From Nageia nagi (Eukaryota > Pinophyta), in NCBI GenBank assembly GCA_050084985.1, contig JBITNC010000001.1, positions 66,898,001 through 66,962,000 of the forward strand: 64,000 bases of DNA, written 5' to 3'. The notes under the pieces were generated by a model. The model worked only from the letters and a program-made list of their open reading frames with translations, was not told where the DNA came from and ran no database searches. Below are positions 1 through 12,240 of the stretch, piece by piece. The position numbers and the translations under genes were made by a program. Numbering within the stretch: position 1 is the stretch's first letter; every line of letters starts with the position of its first letter.

Positions 1-1100
1 TAGCTTTGATATCAATGATGAAACTATTATGATGAGATTGTTGTCACACTATTTTTAAGAAAATGTTACTAAATGGTTTAGAACTCTCACCTCTCAATCC
101 ATAAATACATGGGGAGAGTTATGTCAAGCTCTTATCAAGAGATTTGTTGAATATGGTGATAATAACACCTTTCTGAGCCTCATAGCATGTATCAAAATAC
201 ATATCATGAGTCTATATATGACTTTAATTTAATATTTGAGGAAACTTAGAAGCATTCCAATAAGGATCAGGCCAATAAATGCTCAATATTTGATATATTA
301 TGGTAGGTGATACTTTCTCAAATGTCTATCAAAAAGCTAAAACTGCTAAGCATACCTTCATATCTTATGGTAAGATACAACCTAGATCTATTATGCCCTT
401 ATTTCCTAATTTACCTCCAAAACATGATCCATTATAGATCCCTTATCCTAAAGTATTAGCCTTACCACCTCCTCCCCTTAAACCTATGACTTAGAACCAA
501 GTACTAGAATTACTAGCTCTTACATCTACAAGTACAAATATTGGTTCTAATTCATAAGAGGAAGAAGGGATAAAGTAGCTTAAGATAACTATTAGAAACT
601 TGATAAATAAGCTCACTTTACAAGAAAGGTAGAATCAAGGATTCAATTATAGAAGATATGATAATTAGTATCAGCCAAGGTTTCAACCAAGAAATAATCA
701 ACCAAAATAACCTCCTACTCCTAAAGGTATAGAAAATGCAGTAATGGTTAGTTATGCAAAAAGTGATGCTTTGGGTATAAAATAATGGTGTCCTCTATAT
801 TCATATCCTCATTTCCTAGACTCCTATGTTGTGCATTAGATCCTATTACAAACCTTACCATGGTTAATTTCTAGCTTTTGGCCTATGCTAGAGAAAAGTT
901 AACTATTTTCAAACTAGAGCTTCCTCCTCTTCACCCTTGCAACAAGCCCAAGTAACTCAATAAAATAATCAACCCATTCTAGCTCAACTTGATCCTAAAA
1001 GAGCTAAGGCTCCTATGATCCAACCATAAAATCAAGAAAATCAACTTCCTAGTCATTTGGGTCAAGTTTCTCAAGATTCGGGTAATATTACTTCTTTAGC
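1..1100 (+). pseudogene. gag relic of element E
   Basis: The conceptual plus-strand translation contains a Ty3 capsid signature: WFRTLTSQSINTWGELCQAL followed by IKRFVEYG, the usual 'W-F-x-L...S-I-x-x-W-x-x-L...F' pattern of plant gag, at about positions 75-160. A Pro/Gln-rich stretch follows (about 400-1080), as in the linker between capsid and nucleocapsid of plant gag. No CCHC knuckle was found. TAG and TAA codons interrupt it, several at sites where CAG or CAA would fit. The N-terminus is outside the window. Confidence 0.7.
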
Positions 1101-1464
1101 AACAAACCTCGCTATGAAAAAAAATGAAGTCCCAAAAAAAGAGACACCTCCTCCATTAAGATATCCTTTTATCATTTAACATCACAAGGAGAAAGCCACT
1201 TAGCAATTCAGATCACATCAACCTGCTAAAATAAGTAAGTTCACCCTTTATGTCCCATACAATATTATGGAAGAATTAAAGAAAATGCCTTCTACAATGA
1301 CAAAGTTTGATGCATTGAGTATTCCAAGTCAGATTGACCTCTTGCAAGAATATTTGAAGCTTAAAAATAGTAAAAAGAGGGTAATGTAGTGTTTGCAATT
1401 TTTGATGATGTCCCTCTAGCTCTTGTAGGTATAAAAAGGCCTCCACCTTTTTATCTATCCCTTA

Positions 1465-1800
1465 GATTAGAAGGTTGGTAGTTAACAATTGTATGATTGA
1501 TACTGAAGCTATCATTACCATTATTCCCAAAGATGTTGCAAATAAGATGAAATTATATATTACTTGATGCATATATAGAGTCATACAACTAGATTCTTCC
1601 CCAGTAGATGTATTTGGTAGTGTAAAAGGAGATTCCATAACCTTAAATGCATTCCCTGATATTTGTATCATCTAGGATATTATTGTTATTGATATTCCCT
1701 CTATTTAGAATCTACTTATCTAGATAATTCAATGCAAAGGTAGGAGGATACTTGGCCTTAGATTATACACATCTACTACCTTTTCAAAATGAGTAGGTAA
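1465..1800 (+). pseudogene. Aspartic protease relic of element E
   Basis: The translation around 1474-1700 reads VVNNCMIDTEAIITIIPKDV, then a SVKGDSITLNAF segment and a DIIVIDIPSI segment. This matches the retropepsin plan: D-T/S-G near the start (here D-T-E, so the catalytic Gly is lost), a flap strand, and an I-L-G-R-D-like end. Stops are present. It lies between gag and the upstream RNase H, as expected for a Ty3 polyprotein. It would once have cleaved the element's own gag-pol. Confidence 0.65.
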
Positions 1801-2010
1801 AATTCCTAAATAAGGGAACTAAATGTATACATCTCAGGAAGATCACAAAATAATACTGTTTTGAATGGCCCTAGACTAGTTGAAGTATTTGAGAGGGATA
1901 CAATCATAGAGACACTACTAACCATAAAAATCCTTTCAACCAATGACCTTAATTATTAGGTCACTAATATTGGTATGGGTAACTACTATTTATATGAGAA
2001 TATGTAACCA

Positions 2011-2560
2011 ATGTTAGTGACAACTGAAAGAGAGCATGAGATATGGATGATGTACATTAATGGACCTAGGTGCGAACATGGATGTGGTATGGGTGTTATT
2101 TTCAAATCACCAAAAGGACATATGAAAAGGTTCTCATTTAGATTCACATGGATTTGTAAAAATAATGCTGCTAAATATGAAGCCCCCTATTTAGGGTTAT
2201 CCAAAGCAATCAACATGGGCATCAGATGCCTAGTAGTTCATGGTGATTCTGAACTAATCATAAAGCAAGTTAGAGACCAAATTAGTGTGAAACATCACTA
2301 TTTTAAGACCTACAAAAATAGAGTATGAGACTTATTAGAGTCATATATGGAAATTAATTTCATCTCTATTCCTAGGAGGTACAATCAAGTTTCTAATGCA
2401 CTTGTGGGTAAAGGAGTATGTTACAATCTTGCTCACCACAAAAGAGGAAGCTATGGAGCTAAAGTCCTATGTAGGCCATCTATTCCTGGCACTACAAACT
2501 TTTGGAAAGTATTTGAATCCAATGAACATATAATAAATTTCCTTATAGATTAATCAATAG
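2011..2560 (+). pseudogene. RNase H domain located between protease and RT (element E)
   Basis: Two near-contiguous frames (2011-2328 and 2347-2553, same frame with a TGA between) give an RNase H of the archaeal/plant type. The first catalytic Asp region reads MYINGPRCEHGCGMGVIF (D to N), then NNAAKYEAPYLGL with the catalytic Glu, then VVHGDSELIIKQV with the catalytic Asp, and finally RRYNQVSNALV, where the family has N-x-x-A-D. It is followed by a segment continuing to about 2553. The usual RNase H of a Ty3 element follows RT, and a separate relic of that kind lies at 3725-3990. This domain is therefore an additional one in an upstream position. Confidence 0.8.
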
Positions 2561-2849
2561 CTTATAAATTTGGTGTTGAGGAACTCCTTGATTATATCCA
2601 AGAGTCAAATGTTATAAAAATCAAAAATATACCCAAAGGTTTGCTTTCTTTTGAATGGTTGTTTAATTTTGAAGATATTCAAAAAGCTAAAACTCTAGCT
2701 ATTCAAAAGGAAAGTAATTTTTAGCTTGAATTTGAACCTAAAAAATGCATAAAATTTGGATCAGAGTGCTTTAAAGAAGAAAAAAAGATGATATTTTATA
2801 TTTACCATGAGTTATCCAAGGTAATTGCCTAGACTTATGATGATATGAA

Positions 2850-3722
2850 GACATATGATAAGAATGTGATCCAGCACACTATTGAGCTAGAGCTAGAAAT
2901 CAAGCCATATAGGAAAAAATAAAGGCCATTCAACCTAAGAATATAAGAGTCTATGAAATAGGAATTACTTAAATTTCTAGATGCAAAGATTATCTATGGA
3001 TAAATTAGACTATGTGTAGATTTCAGAAATCTGAACTAGGTTTCTCTTAAAGATAATTATCCTCTTTTATTCCAGTAAGAAAAAAGAGTGGAGAAATTAG
3101 ACTATGTGTAGATTTCAGAAATTTGAACTAGGTTTCTCTTAAATAAAATTATCCTCTTCCTCCCATGGAACAAATCCTACACATAATAGATGGAGCATAT
3201 TGTTTCTCTATGATTAATGGCTATTCAGGATTCAACCAAATCTAGTAAAGGATGAGGATTAGTTTAAAATTGCATTCACAACCAAGTGGGGGATATTTGC
3301 ATTTTAGAGAATGCCTTTTTGTCTCTCTAATATTGGGTCCACTTTTCAAAGATCTATGGACCATGCCTTTGTGATTTGATAAATAAGATAATTTGGTCTA
3401 CTTAGATGATACCACAATATTTTTTAAAAGTAGAAAAGCCCACTTGAATCATCTTAGGTAAGTTTTTGAAAAATGTATAGAATTTGGGATTTCAATCAAT
3501 TCCAAAAAGTATATTTTTATGCTTAACCAAGGAAAAATGAAAAGGGTTGGCATTGATCTAGACAGAATAAAAGCGATTAAAACATTATCTTTACACTATA
3601 ACAAGAAGGCCCTACAATCTTTCCTTGGTCAAATCAATTTTGTTAGAAAATTTATTGATGATTTTTCAAAGATCATTTCTCCAATCACAATAATTTTAAA
3701 TAAATATGTTGTATTCTCCTAA
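2850..3722 (+). pseudogene. Reverse transcriptase relic of element E
   Basis: Recognisable Ty3 RT motifs occur in order: IELELEIKPYRKK near 2881 (the H-x-I-x-L...P-x-R-x-x-x start), IRLCVDFRNLN (twice), YPLPPMEQILHIIDGAYCFS, YSGFNQI, VYLDDTTIFF around 3395-3420 with an intact YLDD active site, and the thumb/connection QSFLGQINFVRKFIDDFSKI near 3610. A 92-bp direct duplication (about 3002-3093 and 3094-3160) repeats the R-L-C-V-D-F-R motif. Many stops and frame changes are present, so the gene is not functional. Confidence 0.85.
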
Positions 3723-3724
3723 TC

Positions 3725-3990
3725 AGAGAAGTAAAGCAAGCTTTTCAAGACATTAAAAAGACCATAATAGAAGCTCCTATTTTAAAGAACCTAATTTTTC
3801 AAAAATATTTTATCATATATGCATATGGAGTAGAGAAGAGTGTTGCTACCATATTATCACATAAATATGACCAAAAAAAATAACATCCTATTGCCTTTCA
3901 TAGGCAAACACTACATCAACATCAAAGAGGGTACTCATTTATTGAAAAACAAGTGCTATAGCAAAGGCTACACACATGATTGGTATCATA
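3725..3990 (+). pseudogene. Ty3-type RNase H relic of element E
   Basis: Following the RT thumb, the translation shows KQAFQDIKKTIIEAPIL, then FIIYAYGVEKSVATILSH (in place of the usual F-x-x-x-T-D-A-S...G-x-x-L), then a HPIAFHRQTL segment (S-R-x-L in functional copies) and YSFIEKQVL (Y-x-x-x-E-K-E-x-L). The catalytic Asp of the first strand is lost. This is the canonical RNase H that accompanies Ty3 RT, distinct from the extra one at 2011-2560. Confidence 0.65.
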
Positions 3991-4094
3991 GAGGATGAGG
4001 AGCATCTCAATCTAGAGAGTGATTGGATAAAACAATTTATTTTTTATTTTAGAATTGGAAAATGTCTTGAATCTATGGATAGATTCTAAAAAAG

Positions 4095-5340
4095 GAGGTT
4101 TAGATTGCAACATTGAAATTTATGATGCTAGATGAACATCTTTACAAAAATATTTTTGATCAAATCTTATTAAGATGTGTGATTCATGATGAATATCAAA
4201 GAGTTTTAAATGAATTTCATTATGGATTCTCTATAAGACACTATAATGGTCTTACTATTGCAAAAAAAATATGACAAGGTAGGTATTATTGGCCTACTGC
4301 ATTTCAAGATTCATTTAAGATAGCCTGAGAATGTGATAAATGTAGTAGATATGCCTCTTAAACCTATGGTGGTTGAAGAATTTTCCAATAATGGGGTCTA
4401 TACTTCATTGGTTTCATAAACCCAAATTCTTTAGTAGGTCATAACTTTATTCTAACTACAACAAACTACTTTACAAGATGGTCAAAAGCTATGCCATGAA
4501 AAAATGTAGATCAAAAGGCAATAATTGAAATGGTTAAGATATTGATTACTCAATTTGGCATCTCACATACTATTGTATCAGATAATGGTCATGCATTTAT
4601 TGGTACTAATTTGTCATACTTTGTTGCTACGTATGAGATCTACTGGATGTTCTCGCTAAATCAAAAAATAAAAACTTACCTAGATTATCAAAAGAATAAT
4701 TGAAGGGAATCTAAAATAATGGCATACATAATTGGACTATACATTATGGATAGATAGGATCAATATTAAATTAGCTATCAAGACATCTCCCTATGCATTA
4801 GTATATGGTAATATACCTATGTTACAAATCCATATTGAGTTACTGGCATTAAAAACCCTACAAGGTCTAAAAGACTATAATTTTGAGCCACTCTAGGCTA
4901 GATTTAATCAGTTGATGAAAATATAAGAAGATAAAAATAAAGCATATAAGTCCTTCAAACATCCACAATAGATTGTTAAGAAGTGGTTTGATGAGAACAA
5001 GTATTCCTAGGTAAAATTTGAAATTAAATATATCATTCTCAAATGGATGAAGAAAGAGCAAAGCTCAAGAAACATCAAAAATTTGATTCTTTATGGAGTG
5101 AGCCCTATATCATCACTCAAGCTATGCAAAATAATGCATTTAAACTTCAATATATTCTCAAGTCCTAGTAGCTACCTATTCTAGTGAATAGGATCTATTT
5201 TAAGCATTACCAAGTAATCAGGTGATTATATAACACCTATTAAAGATTATATAGTAAAAAATTATTTCTTATACATACTGATCCAGCAAGGGTACACTTC
5301 CCAAGGAGGTATGTAGTTAATGCTAGCATTAAATAAGCAT
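4095..5340 (+). pseudogene. Integrase relic of element E
   Basis: After a zinc-binding-like CDKCSRYA segment near 4335, the translation shows FGISHTIVSDNGHAFIGTN (about 4555-4610), the central catalytic Asp motif of retroviral-type integrases, then a SPYALVYGNIPMLQIHIELL segment (about 4790-4850) and YKSFKHPQ-KWFDENKYS, the C-terminal half. The last part resembles the basic G-P-Y-x-I tail (EPYIITQAMQNNAFKL, near 5100-5150). Stops abound. No chromodomain was recognised. Confidence 0.75.
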
Positions 5341-5751
5341 GGTGGAGGTTAAACCCATGTAATGTAAACTATCTAATCAAAAGGATGGTATTTAAGAGGA
5401 AGATTTCCTTAGAAAATCCACCAACCATGCCATATCTCCTAATTTAAATCTGGTAAGCTTGATTTTAATATAATCATGCTTATCATCCCTGACATTGTAC
5501 TTTGCATGAACTTTAACATTCCTTGATCATTAATTTCCATTAATAATGTAAGTTGTAAATCCTAGGAAAATAAAACATACTTTTTAACTATTTATTTCCT
5601 ACAACAAATTTTAGAGCCAAAGTTTCTAAGAGAACAGAGCTTACTGCCTATAGAGTTGATTACATAAGTAGAGGAAAGTTTTTGAGCTTGATCTTGAGAG
5701 GTTTCATTTACTTTATGCTTACCTATACTGTACAAAAGTTATTGGGACACC

Positions 5752-8700
5752 ATGGTAAGCACCAAGGAACTTGTAGTGACTGAGCAAGAGGGGGTGGATG
5801 CTAAATTTATAGCGATTCATAAGGAGTATATGGATAATTCTCTTGGTGTTAATTGGATAGAGATGGGGGTTATGAATCACATGGATACCTCATGAGATGA
5901 CCCTTAAAGAATTCTATTATAGCACAGATGCTAAAATTTATAAGCAAAGGGAAGTCATTAGCTAAATCCAAAAGGAATGTTATGCTAGACTAGGGCTTGG
6001 CATATTATGTTCCCTAAAGTCCTTCACTTATCTAGAGATCCTTTTCTCCATTGCACTTAGGCATTACTCCTAGGATATGAAGTTAATTGCACATGCATTT
6101 TCAATCCCCACTAATTGGAGCTTTCATGTCAAGAAGAAAATGACCTCAAGAGGGAGAAAGCTAAATTTTATCAAAATTAGGGGAGATGCTATACTAGATT
6201 GATGAAAGGTGTGAAGGAAAAAACACTAAGCTCTTGTAGAGATATGATATCACCTCCTTTCAGAAATATTAAGACATGTAATTATTGCAAGCATTAGTGA
6301 TCATTCTCAGAAAGAAGACCCATATAGAAGTAGATGAAGCCATGATGAGTATGAACTATAATATCATTGAGACCCACATATGCTATGATTTTCCTACCTT
6401 CATCTCAAATGAGGCAAAAATATTTATTCATAATATAAAAATCTAACTTTTAGCACTCATCATATCTATGGTGGCTGATTATCCATCAAAATTTGGAGGC
6501 TCTAATGGAAGAGGGACTCCAATTTGAGCCAACAACCCTCACTAAAGCATGCACACCAATTGACTTAAGAGTCTCGATGCATACAAAACTCCATGGCTCA
6601 TACTATGAGTTTATGAAAAAATTCTTTTCTCCTCTAATGCAAATTCACATGGGAAATTTTATTCATAGATTGCATTGTTCAAACATACAAGAGCTACAAG
6701 GAGGAAATGAAATCGATGATCGATATTTTTTGAAGAATCTTACAATTATAATAAGGTAGTATTTTAAAAGCCCATTTTTCTTACCAAAATTTGTTACTCC
6801 TCAATTATATTATATAGAAATGGGTATGAAAATGTATGCAATTGAAACAAAGTATAGGTTAAGGGGTAATTTTAAACCCATCATCAAAATACCTTCCACT
6901 GCTTCTAATTTTACATTTATGGAAATAGGCTATAAAGATGAATTGGAAAAATTTATTGTACATAATTTTAAACTAGATATGGTAGAAGCTCCTTGGGTGT
7001 ATGATCCATTGGAGATATTACAAAATTAATATAATCAAATAAAAAATGCCCAACATTTAGCCATGAACCCTGACCTCATATTGAGTATTTTATAAATAAA
7101 CTAAATAAGAAGTTGAGGCATCCCTAAAGTGGGAATTTGGAATTTTGGATAAGGCTTGGCTATTCCTTAAGGGAATTAAGAAATATAGGATCTAAGAGGT
7201 CATATGATAAGATTTTATTTTGAATCTTGAGGTTGTATCCTAGTTGAGGGATGATTTGGGTTGGGGCCCCAACAAAATTGATTACTTTATAAAATTTAGG
7301 TTTGATTATACTACCAAAGCAAATCATGTTAAAAAATAATGCTTTTATGAGTTTCAATATAATCAGTACTAGAATGCCCAATACATGCATGATTTATTAC
7401 CAAAACCTAGCCAATTTTCAAGGATGGGCTATAGGAGATGACCAACTATTGGCATAATAATCATAAAATTTGGTAAAGAAGAAAGAATTTGATGAACCAT
7501 CTAGTCACGATAGCCTCAAAAAAGGAAGAAGGGGGCTCAACTCACAACAACTGCTACTTCCTAATAATTTTCTTCAAAGAGAAGAAGAATTAGAATGCTA
7601 GAAAAAGCACAAAAAAAATTGAAGAAGAAATAAATATCAAAAAATAAGATACATAACAATAAGCCACCTGAAGTCAAAAGCACATAGACTCCATCTCTAA
7701 AAAAAATGAGCCATGAACTACCATAACCAAGGATAAGAGAAACTAAGTTGGTGGATGTTGAAGAAACCTAGAGGCCTTAAAGCACTAACATCATTTTATA
7801 TCAAGATGCATAGGAAGAAGCATAGGATGAAGTGTATAAGAAGGAGGAAATGTACTTGGCATGGGTACTATTGCAGCAACTGAAGATGAAGTGAACGAAG
7901 ACAAAGATGGTGATGATGATAAAGATCCCAAAAAGCAAAAATACTCTAGCCTAAAAGATAAGACACAAAAAATAAAAAGCCTTCTATAGAAGAAGAAGAG
8001 GAGGATGTATAGATAGTAGCCTCCACTAAGAAAACACTAGAGAAGCCTGCATAAGATACTTTGACATCTACTTCAGGAGCAGGTGTACCTCCCCATCCTT
8101 TAGTTCCTTTTTCTATAACCTTGTAAGAGGAAATAAAAAGTATTTTTTCTACTCAAATATAGAGACCCATTCATTAGGTAACATTTGTAAATAAAACCCC
8201 TATGGTCCTAGAGCAACATACAAGAATTTTGAGCAAAGTAATTGAAATGAGAGATATTAAAATCACCTAGATGTATTTCAAAGAAGGGAAACTAGACACC
8301 ACCCCATTGCTATAATAAATGTAAATACATAAAATGCTCCAATAGTAGAAAAGTCTATGTTTCTTGTAAATACTTCCATGGTGGTTGACAAAAGTCTCTA
8401 ATCCATGGAGAATAAAATTGAATAAAAACATAGATCTGTCAAAAAAGATTGCTCCCAAAAGGAGAAGATGATAGTTGGGTTGCAGAAATAGAATAAAAAT
8501 TAAAAGAGAAACTTGAAAACTAGAAGTCTAAACATGAGAAGAGAATTCAAGAGGCTAAGGTTGAGCTAGAAAATATGAAAAAGTAGATTAAGATCTAAAG
8601 TCTCAAGCTATTATGGTTGAAAAATAGAAATCTCAGCAGAAAGTAGAGGAGTTGAAGAAGATAATAGTAGTAAATAAAGTCTTAATAATGATAAGACCAA

Positions 8701-9430
8701 GTGCTACAAATTGTTAAGAATTTTATAAATCCTTGGTTGAGCAGATAGAGAGAGACTGGTAAGTGTTTCATAGCTCTACTTATTGAAAAATTAAATAGAA
8801 CATGCTCTCCAACAATATGTTGCTCAAGATACACTTCACAAACTGGCATTATCCATCCTTAGATCAACAATTGAAGGGATGCAAAGTTGGCTCAAGCCCT
8901 TAAAAAGCAAGATTTGGTCACTATAAATCCAAGGCCTAGGAAAATAAATTTGAGAAGGACCCAATACATATATGATTTACAAGATCTTATGTTTTTCCAA
9001 GACATAGAGAAAATCAACTCAAAATAGATTGGTTTTGTGAATAGATTCTTTTATTCTTTGGTTCAGTTAAAGGCTCCTAAATTATGGGAGGATCCTAATG
9101 TACAGGGTAGTACTAATCGATGGGTGGAAGATACCAAGCAATTCTTGGAATAGTCTTTCTCTAAGAAGCAAACAATAGACCTACAAATAATAAATGACTT
9201 GGTCCAAGAAGGAATTTTGAGATTTTTGTATGTTGAAAGACTAGAGAATGTATTGACAAACTTTAAAGCAAATTTGGGAAAATTACAAGCATGCCCTATT
9301 TTTTCATAAGTTTAAAAATTAGGATTTAAAAGACTTATATAAGAAATTGCAATCTCTACTTCCTTTAGACTTAGTGCCATTATTGGAAGTCTTGCCAAAG
9401 GATCCATTAGGGCAAGCAAGCAAAAGTGGT
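5752..9430 (+). pseudogene. Extra sense-strand ORF relic downstream of integrase in element E, function unknown
   Basis: From an ATG at 5752 (MVSTKELVVTEQEGVDA) the plus strand carries about 3.7 kb of protein-like sequence with frame changes. Visible blocks are 6493-6759 (begins MEALMEEGLQFEPTTLTKAC), 6820-7029 (begins MGMKMYAIETKYRLRGNF), a Lys/Glu-rich coiled-coil-like block at about 7490-8700, and a last block at about 8940-9300 (NLRRTQYIYDLQDLMFF, then VQLKAPKLWEDP). I recognise no enzyme family. It has the same strand as pol and lies between integrase and the expected 3' LTR, which fits an additional ORF carried by some large plant Ty3 elements. A nested second element cannot be excluded. 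Confidence 0.45.
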
Positions 9431-9449
9431 AAATAAGGGTCCTATTCTT

Positions 9450-11250
9450 CAATAGGCTTAGATCATAAGAGCCACCAAAAGACTGTTATTCTTTCATAAT
9501 CACACTCTATAAATAGGATAATATTCTACTATTCTTTGATTATTTCATTATTTCTAAATAACATCTATACTTAAAATTCCCATTTCTTACTTTCTTTTCA
9601 TTCTTTGTAAATATTGATATGAGTATATAGTCTTTACTCTTTATACTTAGTCATTTTTCTCAAATTTTGATAAGTTTAGGGAAGCTCAGGTATTATAAAA
9701 TGTAAGCAAGTCATATTTATTTATTTAATAACCTAACCATTTTTTTATTGAGAAGTAAGTGTTGTCTTGTAAATAGGTCTTGGAAGTTAGTAATAATATA
9801 GTTAGGTCTTCCCTAGTAACTATACCTAAGTTTGAGGCCAAAAGACAGTGTCATTGTCTCTAAGTCATATCCAAAAAATAGTGTAACATGTAAGGGAAGT
9901 AAATGTTTAAGTACAATATGGGTCTTATAGAATTTTAAGTTTGTAAATTTTAGGTTCTATAGATCTAGGTATTCTTTCTAGTAGTATTGTAAATATGAAT
10001 CATCATTGAGTTAAGGCAAGAAGCAAGCATTATTTTAAAGCTTGCATATTCCTAAAATAAAAGTTGTTCCTTACATCCAAAATCAATGAGCACTAAGTTC
10101 AAGCATAAGTAGGTGTTATTGAAGGACCAAGTAGCAAGTGATGTTTTAAAAAGTTTATTCTATAGATTCTACCAATTTGAGTTGATGATGTCACACATTT
10201 TTTTAAAAACCAATAGGTAGTAAGATGATTCTTGAATAATCAATAAATTCTATAACAACAAACAAGACCCACTATATGAGAAAAGAATAGTGAGATAAGG
10301 AGAACACCCAGGTCCACTTAATCATGAGTGTTTTACACCCAAGACTTTTCCAATGTGTCAACTCAACTCATCTTCACATGATAGTATATGTTCCTCCTTA
10401 GTATTAAATGATACATCTTTCATTGCCCTCACAATTTCCTACAATCTCGAGCTATAGTAATCTTCATAAATTATTGCAAAGAGATAGATGGATATTGATA
10501 GAACATAGAAATAGACTATACCAATCAAATTGGTGGACCATACATCCACAATCAACTATAGTTGCAATAGGATGTAGTCAATGATAGATCAAGAGATTAC
10601 GGTTAAAAAAGTACAACAATTTAGAGTTTGTAAATTCTAGACCTTGGCATTGATTGTACTAAGTCATTATGAAATCTAACATAGTTGTTGATTAGAACTT
10701 GTACATTTGTGAATAGTTCCTTGTATTGTTAATATTCAATAGGGTAATTAAGCATAGTAATGGTGGAAAACCACTCAATTGTAAGTATATGCATATAAAT
10801 AGTGAATTGTTAGAGGTCCAAAAGGTCATATAGTTTAGCAAGGTTTCTTAGTGTATGGAATGATTTCATATATTATAATACAATGCAATTATAGTTTACC
10901 CTATATGATTTGTGGCTATTTATTTTATCTTTTGGATATTATGTATGGATGTTGTCTTAAATTATGGTTGTGTATTGCGATTGAGACTCCAAGATTAAGT
11001 TAATTTTATTTAGTTTGTATTTCTTATACTTTCCTATTACTCTTATCTCTTTCTAGTTACTTTTTACCTTATTCATAGATAGGAAATGGCCTATAACCCT
11101 AATATTGAGCAAAAAAACCCCATGAGTGCATTATCCCACCATTTTTTGCTCTTTTAAGGATCCTACTATTGTAATAAATGGATAAATTGGCCATACCAAA
11201 CCCTTTAGGTTATATTATACTAAATAGCAACTCCTACATACCCTAATTCA
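9450..11250. other. Intergenic AT-rich stretch, no gene seen
   Basis: No coherent domain, RNA gene or repeat pair could be identified. The 3' LTR of element E may lie here, but without its 5' partner in the window its borders cannot be set. Confidence 0.5.
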
Positions 11251-11640
11251 AACCAACATAATGCATACTACTTCCTTCTTAGTGATGAGATCCATACCCA
11301 AAACCTCTCCTCTTAAATATATCTATCATCTTCTAAATATTGGTTATACTATAAATATAACTAGAGATAATGCCCTTAGGTTATCCCTCTCTCCCAACAT
11401 TATCTCCCCTAGCATCATTGATCTCATCCTCATTAATCCTATCCGAGTCAACCTTGCCACCTAACTATCATATGACCTTATTGCAAATGCATAACCAAAA
11501 TATTCCTTTCCTACTATAGATTCACCTTCCCTAAGGTACCCTATACCCCTCACATCCTTTCTCCCTTCCACTTTTTTCTCACAACCTCTACCTTGACTTT
11601 GAGTGCTTGAACCCCCCTCTCAAAACCCTTCCTACATGAA
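11250..11640. repeat. 390-bp dispersed repeat, copy 1
   Basis: This stretch starts ACATAATGCATACTACTTCC and ends near CTTTGAGTGCTTGAACCC. A second diverged copy lies in the same orientation at 17093-17470, with the same start and a matching end (CTGACTGCTTGAACCC). Both are pyrimidine-rich on the plus strand and contain short open frames without recognisable protein similarity. The pair could be fragments of LTRs or of another repeat family. Confidence 0.65.
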
Positions 11641-11916
11641 CCAACTCCACCACACCAAAAATCTAAACTAATACCATCACCTTTCCCCTAATGAAAAGAT
11701 GGAAAGAATAAGTACACTATCCTAAAGGGTACAACATTGGCATTACAAGAAAACATGCATCGATCATAAGGAGTAACAACAAGCCCAATGTTATTTTTAA
11801 AAAAATTAAAATTCTCTAACGATATAACTAACATTAATATGTCCATCAGTGTCGATGTCAGACATACTATCACTCTTTTCATCACCACATGTAGCTTTAT
11901 CATCATTATTTTCATC

Positions 11917-12005
11917 AAGAATAACATCAAGCATAACATCATGAATAACATTAGGAATAACATTATGCATAACATCAAGAATAATATCAAGAATAATGTT
12001 ACAAA
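11917..12005 (+). repeat. Minisatellite of an ATCAAGAATAAC-type unit, array 1
   Basis: A run of roughly 12-15-bp units based on ATCAAGAATAAC, with variants such as ATCATGAATAAC and TTAGGAATAAC. It encodes the apparent Asn/Ile- and Met/Leu-rich open frames on both strands, which I regard as artefacts of the repeat. A related array is at 16284-16350. Confidence 0.8.
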
Positions 12006-12009
12006 ATTT

Positions 12010-12240
12010 AAATTGAGAATTTTTTTTTGATTTTTTACTTTTTTTGTAATGATATTTTTGAATTTTTTTATATAAATTATAAAATTAAATTTTTTAATTT
12101 AATTGAATGAATTTTTAAATTAATTTATTCATTCATTATCATGAATTTTATTGATTATTTTTAATTGAATTAAATAAATTTAATTAAATTGAAATAAACA
12201 ATTAAATATTATTAACTTTAATGGAAGCAAAAATTTAAAA
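12010..12240. other. Very AT-rich stretch
   Basis: Almost pure A/T with many short palindromes built from TTAATTTAATT and AATTAAATT. No gene. Such DNA is easily unwound and could act as a matrix-attachment-like region, but nothing here proves it. Confidence 0.55.

Larger units (their letters stand above)
1..9450 (+). mobile_element. Element E: decayed Ty3-type LTR retrotransposon, left end outside the window
   Basis: A plus-strand series of relic domains in the order gag, protease, RNase H, reverse transcriptase, RNase H, integrase, then a long extra ORF. Every domain is broken by in-frame stops and small frameshifts, so the copy is dead. The 5' LTR lies left of base 1. I could not place the 3' LTR because there is no partner to compare; the end near 9450 marks only the last protein-like sequence. 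The RNase H upstream of RT and the downstream ORF are unusual for a simple Ty3 element. Assignment to Ty3 rests on the RT-before-IN order and on the protease and integrase motifs. Confidence 0.85.

Noticed and set aside
11688-12030. Open frames on both strands (100 and 80 codons), Met/Leu- and Asn/Ile-rich
   Set aside because: They are produced by the ATCAAGAATAAC-type minisatellite and AT-rich flank; low complexity, no conserved motif.
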